Below the pieces are notes generated by a model. That model was given only the letters and a program-made list of their open reading frames with translations. It ran no database searches and was not told where the DNA came from. A stretch of DNA of 64,000 bases, from contig NZ_CP019937.1 of the NCBI RefSeq assembly GCF_002117445.1, forward strand, positions 1,671,501 to 1,735,500, in the 5' to 3' direction. Source of the stretch: Ketogulonicigenium robustum (GTDB lineage Bacteria; Pseudomonadota; Alphaproteobacteria; Rhodobacterales; Rhodobacteraceae). Below, piece after piece: positions 26,145 through 34,881 of the stretch. A program made the position numbers and the translations under genes. Positions within the stretch are counted from its first letter, which is position 1. Each line of letters begins with the position of its first letter.

Positions 26145-27662
26145 ATGGCAAATCTGCAAGACCCGCGCCTGACCGACACATCGGGCTTCCCCGATCCGGT
26201 CTACAAAGAAACCGTGTTGCGGCCCCTGTTCGATGGGGCCAAGACGCACCACGTCGCCGCCTTTGGCGCCATCGACCGCGCCCATCTGGTGATGCTGGCC
26301 GAAACCGGCATCCTGACGCCCGAACAAGCCGGCAAGATCGCTGTCGCCCGCGCCGCGCTGGATGACGAGATCGACCCAGCCACGCTGGTCTACACCGGCG
26401 AGGTCGAGGATTACTTCTTCCTTGTCGAAAAGGAACTGAAGGTCCGCGTCGGTGCGGAATTGGGGGGGCGTCTACACACCGCCCGCTCGCGCAACGACAT
26501 CGACCATACGCTGTTCAAACTTGGCCTGCGCGCGCGCCTGAACGTGCTGATCGGCCAAGCCATCGCGCTGCACGGCGCCATCGTGAAAAAGGCCGAAGCC
26601 GAGGCGGACACCCTGATCGTGGCTTATACCCACGGCCAGCCTGCCCAACCCTCGACCTTGGGACACTATCTGTCCGCCATGGCCGAAGTGCTGGCCCGCG
26701 ACATCCAGCGCCTGTTCGAGGCGTACCGGATCGTCAACCTCTCGCCCATGGGCGCGGCGGCGATCACGACCTCGGGCTTTCCGATCAACCGCGAACGCGT
26801 GGCGGAGCTGCTGGGCTTTGCCGCACCCTTGCAGAATTCCTATTCCTGCATCGCGGGCGTCGATTACATCACGTCGACCTACAGCGCGATTGAACTGCTG
26901 TTCCTGCACTTGGGCCGCCCCATCCAAGACCTGCAATTCTGGACCAGCTTCGAGGTTGGCCAGATCTATGTGCCGAATGCACTGGTGCAGATCAGCTCGA
27001 TCATGCCGCAAAAGCGCAATCCGGTGCCGATCGAACACCTGCGTCATCTGGCTAGCCAAACCGTGGGCCGCGCCCACACGATGCTGACCATCATGCATAA
27101 CACCCCCTTCACCGACATGAACGACAGCGAAGGGGAAACGCAGGAAACCGGCTACCAAGCCTTTGCCACCGCCGCGCGCGTGCTGGAATTGCTGACCGCG
27201 CTGATCGCGCAAATCAGCGTCGACCCGGCGCGCGTTGCCAACAACATCCGCCGCTCGTGCATTACCATCACCGAACTGGCCGATAGCGTCGTCCGCCGCG
27301 AGGGGCTGTCCTTCCGCGAAGGGCACGAGATTGCTGCAGCCGTGGCCAAGGCTGTCGTCGCCGCGCAAGGTGATCTGGGAACCGATGGCTACGCGCCCTT
27401 CTTGGACGCCTTCCGTCACGCCACGGGCCGCGACCCCGAAATCGACGCTGCCGCCTTTGCCGAGATCACCTCGCCCGAATATTTCGTGGCGGTGCGTGAT
27501 CGCACCGGCGGCCCTGCCCCCGCTGCGATGGCCAAGGCAATCGCGGGCTATAAGACACAGAACGCTGCCTTCGCGGCAGACCTAGAAACCTTTATCGCGA
27601 CGCAAGCGGCCGCAGATGCCCAGCTTGCAACCGCGTTCAACCTGTTGAAGGAAGCTGCCTGA
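26145..27662 (+). CDS. Argininosuccinate-lyase-like enzyme in a sugar transport operon
   Basis: A 505-residue member of the fumarase/aspartase/argininosuccinate-lyase superfamily, which cleaves C-N or C-O bonds by beta-elimination, commonly releasing fumarate. Signatures: HTARSRND (111-118), THGQPAQP (162-169) and SSIMPQKRNP (284-293) containing the flexible-loop catalytic Ser. Biosynthetic ArgH has HTGRSRNDQ, THLQ and a KKNPD ending, all of which differ here. The gene sits between transporter genes, not with arg genes, so a catabolic lyase for an imported compound is more likely than arginine synthesis. It starts 4 bases after the permease stop. Confidence 0.85.
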   Translation: MANLQDPRLTDTSGFPDPVYKETVLRPLFDGAKTHHVAAFGAIDRAHLVMLAETGILTPEQAGKIAVARAALDDEIDPATLVYTGEVEDYFFLVEKELKVRVGAELGGRLHTARSRNDIDHTLFKLGLRARLNVLIGQAIALHGAIVKKAEAEADTLIVAYTHGQPAQPSTLGHYLSAMAEVLARDIQRLFEAYRIVNLSPMGAAAITTSGFPINRERVAELLGFAAPLQNSYSCIAGVDYITSTYSAIELLFLHLGRPIQDLQFWTSFEVGQIYVPNALVQISSIMPQKRNPVPIEHLRHLASQTVGRAHTMLTIMHNTPFTDMNDSEGETQETGYQAFATAARVLELLTALIAQISVDPARVANNIRRSCITITELADSVVRREGLSFREGHEIAAAVAKAVVAAQGDLGTDGYAPFLDAFRHATGRDPEIDAAAFAEITSPEYFVAVRDRTGGPAPAAMAKAIAGYKTQNAAFAADLETFIATQAAADAQLATAFNLLKEAA

Positions 27663-28723
27663 TGGCCAAGATTGAACTGGAAGGTCTGGTCAAGGATTAC
27701 GGCAAGGTTCGTGCCGTCCACGGCATCGACCTGCAGATCGAAGACGGCGAGTTCGTGGTGTTTGTCGGCCCCTCGGGGTGCGGCAAGTCGACCACGCTGC
27801 GCATGATCGCGGGGCTCGAGGATATCTCGGGCGGCGCGCTGAAAATCGGCGGCAAGGTCGTCAACCAGCTGGAGCCTAAGCAGCGCAACATCGCGATGGT
27901 GTTTCAAAACTACGCGATCTACCCGCATATGACCGTCGGCCAAAACATCGGCTTCGGCCTTTATACGTCAAAGTTGCCCAAGGCGGAAAAAGACCGCCTT
28001 GTCCGCGAGGCCGGCGAGACGCTGGGCTTGACGCCCTATCTGGACCGCCGCCCCGCCGCGCTTTCGGGCGGCCAGCGTCAACGTGTGGCTATCGGCCGCG
28101 CGATGGTGCGCAGCCCTGCCGCGTTCCTGTTCGACGAACCGCTGTCGAACTTGGATGCGCAGCTGCGCGGCCAGATGCGGATTGAGATCAAGCGCTTGCA
28201 CCAGCGCCTTGGCACGACAATCGTTTACGTGACCCACGATCAGGTCGAAGCCATGACCATGGCCGACAAGATCGTCGTCATGCGCGACGGGCGTATCTTG
28301 CAGGTTGGCAGCCCACTGGATCTGTATGAAAATCCAGTCGATGTGTTCACCGCTCGCTTCATCGGCAGCCCGTCGATGAACGTGGTCGACGGTGTATCCG
28401 ATGGTGCGAACCTGACGCTGGGCCAAAGCGTGCTGCAAGGCGCGGGCACGGGCGTTGCTACTGGCGCGGTCAAGGTCGGCCTGCGCCCGCACGACCTGAA
28501 GGTCGGCGTTCCGGGCGACATGCAGCTAGAGGCGACCGTAACCGCGATCGAACCCTTGGGCGCAGAAACGCTGGTGCACCTTGATGTTGCGGGCCAAGCG
28601 CTGATGGGTTCCGCCCCCGGCCGCAGCCTGCCGCAAGTCGGCAGCACCGTCACCGCATCGGTCGCACGCGGGGCGTTGTACCTGTTCGATGCGCAAACCG
28701 AAAAGGCGATGGGCCGCGCATGA
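27662..28723 (+). CDS. ABC transporter ATPase, UgpC/MalK (CUT1) type
   Basis: A 353-residue ATPase with Walker A GPSGCGKST, signature LSGGQRQR, Walker B FLFDEPLSNLD and the C-terminal OB-fold (MOI) domain after about residue 235. It overlaps the lyase gene by one base (TGATG) and the PfkB gene by ATGA. It completes the importer, with the lyase gene inserted between permease and ATPase genes. Confidence 0.95.
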   Translation: MAKIELEGLVKDYGKVRAVHGIDLQIEDGEFVVFVGPSGCGKSTTLRMIAGLEDISGGALKIGGKVVNQLEPKQRNIAMVFQNYAIYPHMTVGQNIGFGLYTSKLPKAEKDRLVREAGETLGLTPYLDRRPAALSGGQRQRVAIGRAMVRSPAAFLFDEPLSNLDAQLRGQMRIEIKRLHQRLGTTIVYVTHDQVEAMTMADKIVVMRDGRILQVGSPLDLYENPVDVFTARFIGSPSMNVVDGVSDGANLTLGQSVLQGAGTGVATGAVKVGLRPHDLKVGVPGDMQLEATVTAIEPLGAETLVHLDVAGQALMGSAPGRSLPQVGSTVTASVARGALYLFDAQTEKAMGRA

Positions 28724-29637
28724 CTGTACTGAAGCGCGGCGACGGGGTGCTCTGCCTTGGCCGCATCTATGCCGACCTCGCCTTTGCCGACCTCGACGCC
28801 CCACCCACACCGGGGCGCGAGGTTTACGCAGACAGCTTCAGCCTGACACCGGGCGGGGGCGCCGTGATCACGGCGGCCCACCTGCTTGATTTGGGACAGC
28901 CGACGCACTTGCTGGCGCGTCTTGGCACCGACCCCATCGCAGAGGCCGTGGCCGCGCAGTTCCGCCCCCTCGGGTTGGATCTGACCTATGTCGAGCGCGC
29001 GCCCGACGCAGGACCACAGCTGACCGTGGCCATCGTTACCCCCGAGGACCGCGCCTTCATCACACGGCGGAGCCCGCGCGGTGTTCCGCGTGATGCGGTG
29101 GCAGCCCTAGGTACGCACGGCATCGGCCATTTGCATATCGCCGAATACGCGACTTTGGCCGAGGCGCCGGAACTGCTGGCTGCTGCAAAGGCCGCGGGCC
29201 TGACGGTGTCGGTAGACCCCAGCTGGGACGAAAGCCTGATCCGCGGCGACGGTCTGCTGGCCGCCTGCGCCGGCACCGACATTTTCTTCCCGAACATGGA
29301 AGAAGCCGTCGCCCTGACTGGCTTGTCGGACGCCACCGCCGCGCTGAATGCCTTGGCGGTGCACTTCCCGATTGTCGCGTTGAAATGCGGCAGTTCGGGC
29401 GCGATGCTGGCGCATGGCGGGCAGGTTTACACGGCAAGCGCGCCCAAGATCACCGTCGTCGACACCATAGGCGCGGGGGACTCGTTCAATGCAGGATTCC
29501 TGCAGGCATGGCTGGGCGGTGACACACCGCAGGGCTGCCTGAACCGTGCGGTTCAGCGCGGCACGCAATCGGTGATGGCAGCGGGTGGCACGGGCTGCAT
29601 CGCGGTGCGCCCCGCCCCGACCGCAGTGGCGATTTAG
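28720..29637 (+). CDS. PfkB/ribokinase-family sugar or nucleoside kinase
   Basis: A 305-residue kinase. The first PfkB signature GGGAVITAAHLLDLG lies at about residues 45-60, and DTIGAGDSFNAGF (catalytic base D254) is the second. The family phosphorylates sugars, sugar acids or nucleosides with ATP. Last gene of the operon; it would phosphorylate the imported sugar or the product left after deacetylation and lyase action (inference). Its end is 6 bases from the convergent trkH/ktrB-like gene, with no terminator visible. Confidence 0.92.
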   Translation: MTVLKRGDGVLCLGRIYADLAFADLDAPPTPGREVYADSFSLTPGGGAVITAAHLLDLGQPTHLLARLGTDPIAEAVAAQFRPLGLDLTYVERAPDAGPQLTVAIVTPEDRAFITRRSPRGVPRDAVAALGTHGIGHLHIAEYATLAEAPELLAAAKAAGLTVSVDPSWDESLIRGDGLLAACAGTDIFFPNMEEAVALTGLSDATAALNALAVHFPIVALKCGSSGAMLAHGGQVYTASAPKITVVDTIGAGDSFNAGFLQAWLGGDTPQGCLNRAVQRGTQSVMAAGGTGCIAVRPAPTAVAI

Positions 29638-29643
29638 ATCGCC

Positions 29644-30987
29644 TTACCCCACGTGGATGCGCTCGTTCGGGTAGCGCACGCGTGGGGGCAATTGCGTGGC
29701 AAGGAAGAACCCCAGCGTCAGCGGCCCCAAGCGTCCGATGAACATGATTGCCATAATTACGGCACGCCCAAAATCATTCAGATCGCCCGTATAATTGCGC
29801 GACAGGCCGGTGGTGCTGAAGGCGCTGGCAACCTCGAACGCGATGTCCAGAAACTGGCCGTCATGCGATAGGCTGAGCAAAAACACCCCGCAGAAGACCA
29901 GTATCAAACTGACTGCAACCAAGGCCATTACCTTCAAAATCTGGTCATGGTCGATGCCGCGCCCGAAGATATGTAACTGCGTCTGACGGCGGAAAAACGC
30001 GATGGTCGCCAGAATCATCACGGCAAACGTCGTCACCTTGATCCCCCCCGCCGTCGAGGTCGCGCCCCCGCCAATTAGCATCAGCGCGATGAACAGCATG
30101 GATGTGCTGTCGTGAATGCCGCCGATGTCGACTGTGTTGAACCCCGCCGTGCGCGGCGTAACCCCTTGAAACCAGCTAGCAGCGATACGCGGCCATGTGC
30201 CATCCAGCGCACCCAGCGTCAGCGGATTGGTCCATTCCAGTGCGGCAAACATCACCACCGACCATGGGATCAGCACCGCCGTCCCGACCAGCATGATGCG
30301 CGTGTTCAGCGAAAACGCCCGCCAGCGCCGCCGGTAAATCACATCGTGCAGCACGAAATACCCGATGCCGCCCGTGATAAACAGCGCCGGCACGACGATG
30401 TTCACCACCGGATCATCAACATATGGCACCAGCCCCTGCCGAAAAATGGAAAAACCCGCGTTATTGAAAGCGCCGATCCCGTGGAAAATCGCAGCCCACA
30501 GCCCCGGCCAAAACCCCAGGTCGGGGATAAAGCTGAGGCAGAGCAGCGCAATCCCCACCCCCTCGAAAATGAAAACGACCCGCGCGATCTGCCGCACAAG
30601 CCGTCCGACCCGCCACAATGCATTCTGCTTCATATCCTCGCGCAAGTACGCCTCGCCGGTCAGGCCAACGGGGCGGCCCAGCACATCAAGGATCAAGACG
30701 GCAAAGGTCATTAGCCCCAGCCCGCCCAGCTGCACCAGCACCAGCAAAATCGCCTGTCCGAACAATGTCAGCTGGCTGCCCACGTCGATCACCGCAAGCC
30801 CGGTCACGGTTACAGCCGATGTCGCCATAAAGGCTGTATCAGACCACCGCAAACCACCGGTATGGGCGACCGGTAATTGCAACAGGGCCGCGCCCAGCGC
30901 GATCGTCGCTGCATATATTCCCGCCACGACAATAGGCGGCGGCAGCAGGAAAAAACGCGCAAGACCGCGCTGGATCGCCGGCGACAT
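29644..30987 (-). CDS. TrkH/KtrB-family potassium transporter subunit
   Basis: A 447-residue membrane protein with the four pore-loop repeats of the Trk/Ktr/HKT superfamily, visible as TSAVTVTGLAV, FNNAGFSIF, TPRTAGFNTV and AFSTTGLSR. Each has the conserved filter Gly. The length and the partner gene match the KtrB type. It is transcribed after, and only 5 bases from, the regulatory subunit gene. Confidence 0.92.
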   Translation of the reverse strand: MSPAIQRGLARFFLLPPPIVVAGIYAATIALGAALLQLPVAHTGGLRWSDTAFMATSAVTVTGLAVIDVGSQLTLFGQAILLVLVQLGGLGLMTFAVLILDVLGRPVGLTGEAYLREDMKQNALWRVGRLVRQIARVVFIFEGVGIALLCLSFIPDLGFWPGLWAAIFHGIGAFNNAGFSIFRQGLVPYVDDPVVNIVVPALFITGGIGYFVLHDVIYRRRWRAFSLNTRIMLVGTAVLIPWSVVMFAALEWTNPLTLGALDGTWPRIAASWFQGVTPRTAGFNTVDIGGIHDSTSMLFIALMLIGGGATSTAGGIKVTTFAVMILATIAFFRRQTQLHIFGRGIDHDQILKVMALVAVSLILVFCGVFLLSLSHDGQFLDIAFEVASAFSTTGLSRNYTGDLNDFGRAVIMAIMFIGRLGPLTLGFFLATQLPPRVRYPNERIHVG

Positions 30988-30992
30988 AACCG

Positions 30993-31655
30993 TCAGAGCC
31001 TATCCGAAAAAGCTTGCAGCGCGACGCGGCGCCCCAAAAGAACCAGCTTGTCCCCGCGCATCAGCTTTTGATCATGTTCGGTCATATCAAGCTGCGCAGT
31101 CCCGCGCATTATTGCCAGCAAGCGCGGCTCGTCCCGCCCGACCAGCCCCAAACTGCGCACCGAACTCCCCTCCAACGCTTGGGGCAGTTCGATGCTGACG
31201 ACATTAAATCCGTTCCCCAGGCTGACATAGTCCTGCACGACGGGGTTGTTCAGCATCTGGGCAATGTGGCGGCCCATTTCCTGTTCGGGCAGAATGACGC
31301 GGTCGGCCCCCAGCTTGGCCAATATGCGGTGATGCACGCGGCTTGCAGCCTTCACCCACAGCGTCTCGACCCCCAACAAACGCAGGTTCATCGTCGCCAG
31401 AATGCTGGCCTCGATGCTGCTGCCGATAGCGACCAAAGCCACATCATAGCGGTCGATGCCTGCCTCGCGCAGGGCAGCCTCGTCTGTTGCATCCAAAATG
31501 ACGACAGATGACAGAACAGGGGCCATTTGCGCCACGCGCCGCTCGTCCAGATCGACACCGATCACGCGGTTGCCGAACCGCGCCAGTTCCGATGCGACCG
31601 CCGCGCCAAACGCGCCCAGCCCGATCACAGCAAAAGCATGCTCTGTCCGTGCCAC
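30993..31655 (-). CDS. TrkA/KtrA potassium uptake regulatory protein
   Basis: A 220-residue cytosolic RCK protein with the nucleotide-binding GLGAFGAAVA (about 12-21) and acidic VDLDERR, followed by an RCK_C domain. One RCK_N/RCK_C unit is the KtrA size, not the duplicated TrkA. The start is GTG at 31655, supported by AAGGAAA upstream. Gates the membrane subunit encoded next. Confidence 0.9.
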   Translation of the reverse strand: MARTEHAFAVIGLGAFGAAVASELARFGNRVIGVDLDERRVAQMAPVLSSVVILDATDEAALREAGIDRYDVALVAIGSSIEASILATMNLRLLGVETLWVKAASRVHHRILAKLGADRVILPEQEMGRHIAQMLNNPVVQDYVSLGNGFNVVSIELPQALEGSSVRSLGLVGRDEPRLLAIMRGTAQLDMTEHDQKLMRGDKLVLLGRRVALQAFSDRL

Positions 31656-31766
31656 AATGATTTTCCTTATGGAATTTCGCCCTTACGCTAACGGCAATGT
31701 GCCGCTTTTACTGGGCAGTATCAACCTGCTTGGCAGGGATGCCCGTCGCATTCAGAACTTATAAGA

Positions 31767-31850
31767 TGGTACGGGTGGTCGGACTCGAACCGACACTCCT
31801 CTCGGAAGCAGATTTTGAATCTGCCGCGTCTACCATTCCACCACACCCGC
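31767..31850 (-). tRNA. tRNA-Leu (CAA)
   Basis: An 84-base cloverleaf with a GCGGGTG / CACCCGT acceptor stem (a G-U at the first pair), encoded CCA, a GTTCGAGTC T-loop and a long variable arm as expected for leucine. The anticodon loop TTCAAAA lies between GCAGA and TCTGC stems, giving anticodon CAA. A phage-type lysis cassette lies on its 5' side. Confidence 0.96.
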
Positions 31851-31901
31851 GTTATCAACGCATTTAGCCGCCCCCAGATCAGAGATCAACCAGATTTATC
31901 G

Positions 31902-32135
31902 CTATTCCCAGCATCCCAGCAGTTGACCATAGGTCTGGTGCGCCAACAGGCCGCGCAAGGCGGGCTGGTCGGTCGCATCCAGATAGGCCGCCGTGGCCGG
32001 GGCGATGAAAACAGGTCGCCAACCCGCGCAGCCCGCCTCGGTACGGGCGCAGGCGCTAAGGGCGATCACCGCTGCGGCGGATAAGGCCGCTTTTGAGCGC
32101 CAACGCCAGTAAATCGGTTTGGGTTGCAATCGCAT
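31902..32135 (-). CDS. Rz1-like outer-membrane spanin lipoprotein candidate
   Basis: A 77-residue protein with a short N-terminal hydrophobic signal ending in a lipobox (ALSAC, Cys at about 29). It starts inside the Rz-like gene in another frame and overlaps it by 80 bases, the arrangement of Rz/Rz1 spanin pairs. The mature part is small and not proline-rich, so the call rests mainly on gene order and lipobox. Confidence 0.55.
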   Translation of the reverse strand: MRLQPKPIYWRWRSKAALSAAAVIALSACARTEAGCAGWRPVFIAPATAAYLDATDQPALRGLLAHQTYGQLLGCWE

Positions 32136-32283
32136 CTTCCACCTCGTTGCGTTGGGTTTGGGCGCGGGTTACCGCCGCGGTGCGGGCAGCAGCAGCAGCG
32201 GCGCGCGCCGCGCGTACCCCGCGCCAATGCCCCCACACCGCGCCAACCAGCGCCAGAATCAGGCCCGTCAGAACGTCGCGCAT
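32056..32283 (-). CDS. Rz-like inner-membrane spanin candidate
   Basis: A 75-residue protein with one N-terminal membrane helix (MRDVLTGLILALVGAVWG) and an Ala/Arg-rich stretch likely to form a coiled coil, the layout of i-spanins, though short. The ATG overlaps the holin-like stop (TGATG); an upstream GTG at 32295 is less likely. Called mainly from its position after endolysin and holin-like genes. Confidence 0.55.
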   Translation of the reverse strand: MRDVLTGLILALVGAVWGHWRGVRAARAAAAAARTAAVTRAQTQRNEVEDAIATQTDLLALALKSGLIRRSGDRP

Positions 32284-32489
32284 CACGTGCGCCACCCAAA
32301 GCGCTTGGCGAGGGCATAATAGCCCTCGGCCGCAGCGGCGATGATCGCGCCCAGCGCGATCGCCAGCAGATCTGCCAGTTCGGGGTCGTTTGCGATCAGC
32401 ATGGCGCCTTCGCGCGGGGCCAAGCCATAGGTGATCATGGCAGCTGCGATGTAGCGCAGCAAAATACGTGCAAGCGGCGCGGCATTCAT
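32283..32489 (-). CDS. Holin-like small membrane protein
   Basis: A 68-residue protein with two hydrophobic segments (about 8-23 and 38-58) and a basic C-terminus (AKRFGWRT), typical of small phage holins. It starts within the endolysin stop (ATGA) and is followed by the Rz-like gene, so it is translationally coupled. No homology can be claimed by eye. Confidence 0.6.
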   Translation of the reverse strand: MNAAPLARILLRYIAAAMITYGLAPREGAMLIANDPELADLLAIALGAIIAAAAEGYYALAKRFGWRT

Positions 32490-33037
32490 GCGACTTTCCC
32501 TTTCATAAAGAAGCTCAACAGAACCGATATCCATGACACGCGGCGCGGGGCGGCATCTTGCAACGCCGCGTGGTAATCGCGCGCCAGTGCCGCGATTTCG
32601 TCTGCACGGTCGGTACCGTTCACAACGCGGCGCGCCCCGATGAAATCATGTCGCGCCGCGGTGATGAATTGGTCCAGCCGCTGGTTAGTAAACCAGCCCT
32701 CGCACATGCCGCGCACCAAGATGCGCGCCGCGATATCGGGCTGCATCGCCCGGGCGGGGTCGCGCGTCAGATCGCAGCCCAGCAAGTGCCCTGCTTTGCG
32801 ATAGTTCGCCTCCCACGTCAGCTGTACGAAGCCGCGCCCGTGCCACGGATAATAACGCAGGTTTTTCCGGCGCCAGGTGTCGGATAACCAATAGGCCTCC
32901 TCGACAGGCAACATGGTTTTGTTCGTCTCCCACAGGGCGGTCGCCATCACGTAGGCGGTCTGCGCCGTGGTCAGCCGCGCCTTGCGGCAGTAGTCTAAAA
33001 TACGCGCGCTCTCGCCGCGTGTCAGATCGACAGTCAT
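32486..33037 (-). CDS. Phage-type endolysin, GH19-like
   Basis: A 183-residue lysozyme/chitinase-like protein without a signal peptide. WHGRGFVQLTWEANY (65-79) is the GH19 substrate-cleft signature, and ALWETN (E37) is the likely catalytic acid position. ATG 33037 is preferred because a GGGGGCGG stretch lies just upstream; ATG 33049 is the alternative. It is the first gene of a four-gene lysis cassette that lacks integrase, terminase and structural genes nearby. Confidence 0.8.
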   Translation of the reverse strand: MTVDLTRGESARILDYCRKARLTTAQTAYVMATALWETNKTMLPVEEAYWLSDTWRRKNLRYYPWHGRGFVQLTWEANYRKAGHLLGCDLTRDPARAMQPDIAARILVRGMCEGWFTNQRLDQFITAARHDFIGARRVVNGTDRADEIAALARDYHAALQDAAPRRVSWISVLLSFFMKGKVA

Positions 33038-33175
33038 CACCGCCCCCATGCGTTATGGGGAAAAACTAGCGGCCAGCCGTAAAAACCCGCCTGCCCGCCC
33101 GCGCGTTGCGCCAAACAACGGCTTTTCCTGCCCGACCACCCGACTTATAGAAGGGGCCTGAAACACTAACGCCGG

Positions 33176-34435
33176 ATGAGCAAAATGACCTACACGCCAA
33201 AGTCGGATTTCCTGGCCGTGATGATCGAGCGCGGCTATCTTGCCGATTGCACCGATTTCGCCGCACTGGACGCAACCCTGACCCGTCAGGTTGTACCGGC
33301 TTATATTGGCTACGACGCGACCGCCGCGTCGTTGCACGTAGGGCATCTGCTGAACATCATGATGCTGCGCTGGCTGCAAAAGACCGGCCACAAGCCGATC
33401 ACCCTGATGGGCGGCGGCACGACCAAGGTGGGCGACCCCAGCTTCCGCAGCGACGAGCGCCCCCTGCTGACCCCCGAAAAAATCGACGAGAATATCGCCG
33501 GCATGCAGCAGGTGTTCAGCCGCTACCTGCGTTATGACGACAGCGCCACAGGCGCGCTGATGCTGAACAACGCGGAATGGCTGGACAACCTGAACTACCT
33601 CGAATTCTTGCGCGATATCGGCCGCCACTTCAGCGTCAACCGCATGCTGTCGTTCGAATCCGTCAAGTCGCGGCTGGATCGGGAACAATCGCTGTCGTTC
33701 CTTGAATTCAACTACATGATCCTGCAGGCCTACGACTTCCTTGAGCTGAACGACCGCTACGGCTGCATGCTGCAGATGGGCGGCTCGGACCAGTGGGGCA
33801 ATATCATCAACGGGATCGATCTGACCCGTCGCGTGTCGGACAAGGAAATCTACGGCCTGACCTCGCCGCTGCTGACCACGTCGGACGGGAAGAAGATGGG
33901 CAAGTCGGCCAATGGCGCCGTCTGGCTGCGCGGTGAAATGCTGTCGTCCTACGAATTCTGGCAGTTCTGGCGCAACTCGACCGACGCCGATGTGGGCCGT
34001 TTCCTGAAGCTCTACACCGACCTGCCCGTCGATGAATGCGACCGTTTGGGTAACCTTGGCGGGTCCGAAATCAACGCCGCCAAGATCATCCTCGCGAACG
34101 AGGTCACCACCTTGCTGCACGGGGCCGAAGCCGCCGCCGCCGCCGAGGCCACTGCTCGCGCCGTGTTTGAAAACGGCGGTGTTGGTGACGACCTGCCGCA
34201 GCTGGCCCTGACCGCCGCCGAAGTGTCCGACGGCATCAGCCTTGCGCAGCTTGTCGTTCGCTCGGGTCTGGCCAAAACGGGCAAAGACGGCAAACGCCTG
34301 ATCAGCGAAGGCGGCTTGAAAGTGAACGACGAGACCTGCGTTGACGCAGGCCGCATGTTCACCGCCAGCGACTTTGCAACGCCGGTCAAACTCTCGGCCG
34401 GCAAAAAGCGCCACGCGCTGGTCAGCGTCGCTTGA
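33176..34435 (+). CDS. tyrS: Tyrosyl-tRNA synthetase
   Basis: A 419-residue class I synthetase of the bacterial TyrRS type. HVGHL (54-58) is the HIGH motif and KMGKS (about 241-245) replaces KMSKS; GSDQWGN is the tyrosine-pocket loop; a C-terminal S4 domain (about 350-419) binds tRNA. Divergent from the lysis cassette. Confidence 0.97.
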   Translation: MSKMTYTPKSDFLAVMIERGYLADCTDFAALDATLTRQVVPAYIGYDATAASLHVGHLLNIMMLRWLQKTGHKPITLMGGGTTKVGDPSFRSDERPLLTPEKIDENIAGMQQVFSRYLRYDDSATGALMLNNAEWLDNLNYLEFLRDIGRHFSVNRMLSFESVKSRLDREQSLSFLEFNYMILQAYDFLELNDRYGCMLQMGGSDQWGNIINGIDLTRRVSDKEIYGLTSPLLTTSDGKKMGKSANGAVWLRGEMLSSYEFWQFWRNSTDADVGRFLKLYTDLPVDECDRLGNLGGSEINAAKIILANEVTTLLHGAEAAAAAEATARAVFENGGVGDDLPQLALTAAEVSDGISLAQLVVRSGLAKTGKDGKRLISEGGLKVNDETCVDAGRMFTASDFATPVKLSAGKKRHALVSVA

Positions 34436-34451
34436 ACAGGGGGGATGCGCG

Positions 34452-34880
34452 ATGCCACGTTCAATCTTGGCCCGATGTGAGGCCCAAGGCCTGCGCCTGA
34501 CCGAGCAGCGCCGCACCATCGCGCGCATCCTCGAAACCGCCGACGATCACCCCGACGTGGCTGAACTGCACAGCCGCGCTGTGGCGATCGACGCGGGTAT
34601 TTCCATCGCAACCGTCTATCGCACCGTCAAATTGCTAGAGGAATCGGGCATTTTGGAACGGCACGAATTCGGCGACGGTCGCGCCCGTTACGAGGATGCC
34701 GAGCGCGACCACCACGACCACCTGATCGACATCCACTCGGGCGAGGTCGTCGAATTCATCGACCCCGAAATCGAGGCCCTGCAAGAAGCCATCGCCCGCA
34801 AGCTGGGCTACCGCCTGATCGGGCACCGTCTGGAACTTTACGGCCTGCGCGACGATCAATCCCCCGAAAAGAAGAACTGA
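34452..34880 (+). CDS. Fur-family regulator (alphaproteobacterial Fur/Mur type)
   Basis: A 142-residue Fur protein: winged helix at about 15-75 (SIATVYRTVKLLEE recognition helix), then the metal/dimer domain with HHDH (87-90). The only Cys is residue 9; the CxxC structural zinc pairs of classical Fur are missing. Alphaproteobacterial proteins of this kind often respond to manganese (Mur) rather than iron; this is family knowledge. ATG 34452 gives the normal N-terminus, 16 bases after tyrS. Confidence 0.9.
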   Translation: MPRSILARCEAQGLRLTEQRRTIARILETADDHPDVAELHSRAVAIDAGISIATVYRTVKLLEESGILERHEFGDGRARYEDAERDHHDHLIDIHSGEVVEFIDPEIEALQEAIARKLGYRLIGHRLELYGLRDDQSPEKKN

Positions 34881-34881
34881 A

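Noticed and set aside
26145-27662. Calling the lyase argH.
   Set aside because: Key family motifs and the gene neighbourhood differ from biosynthetic argininosuccinate lyase; only superfamily membership is supported.
31772-33142. An 11-base match (CGGGTGGTCGG at 31772-31782 and its complement at 33132-33142) flanking the lysis cassette, one copy in the 3' part of tRNA-Leu, as possible attachment sites.
   Set aside because: The two copies are in opposite orientation; att sites from integration would be direct repeats. The length is near chance for GC-rich DNA and no integrase is present.
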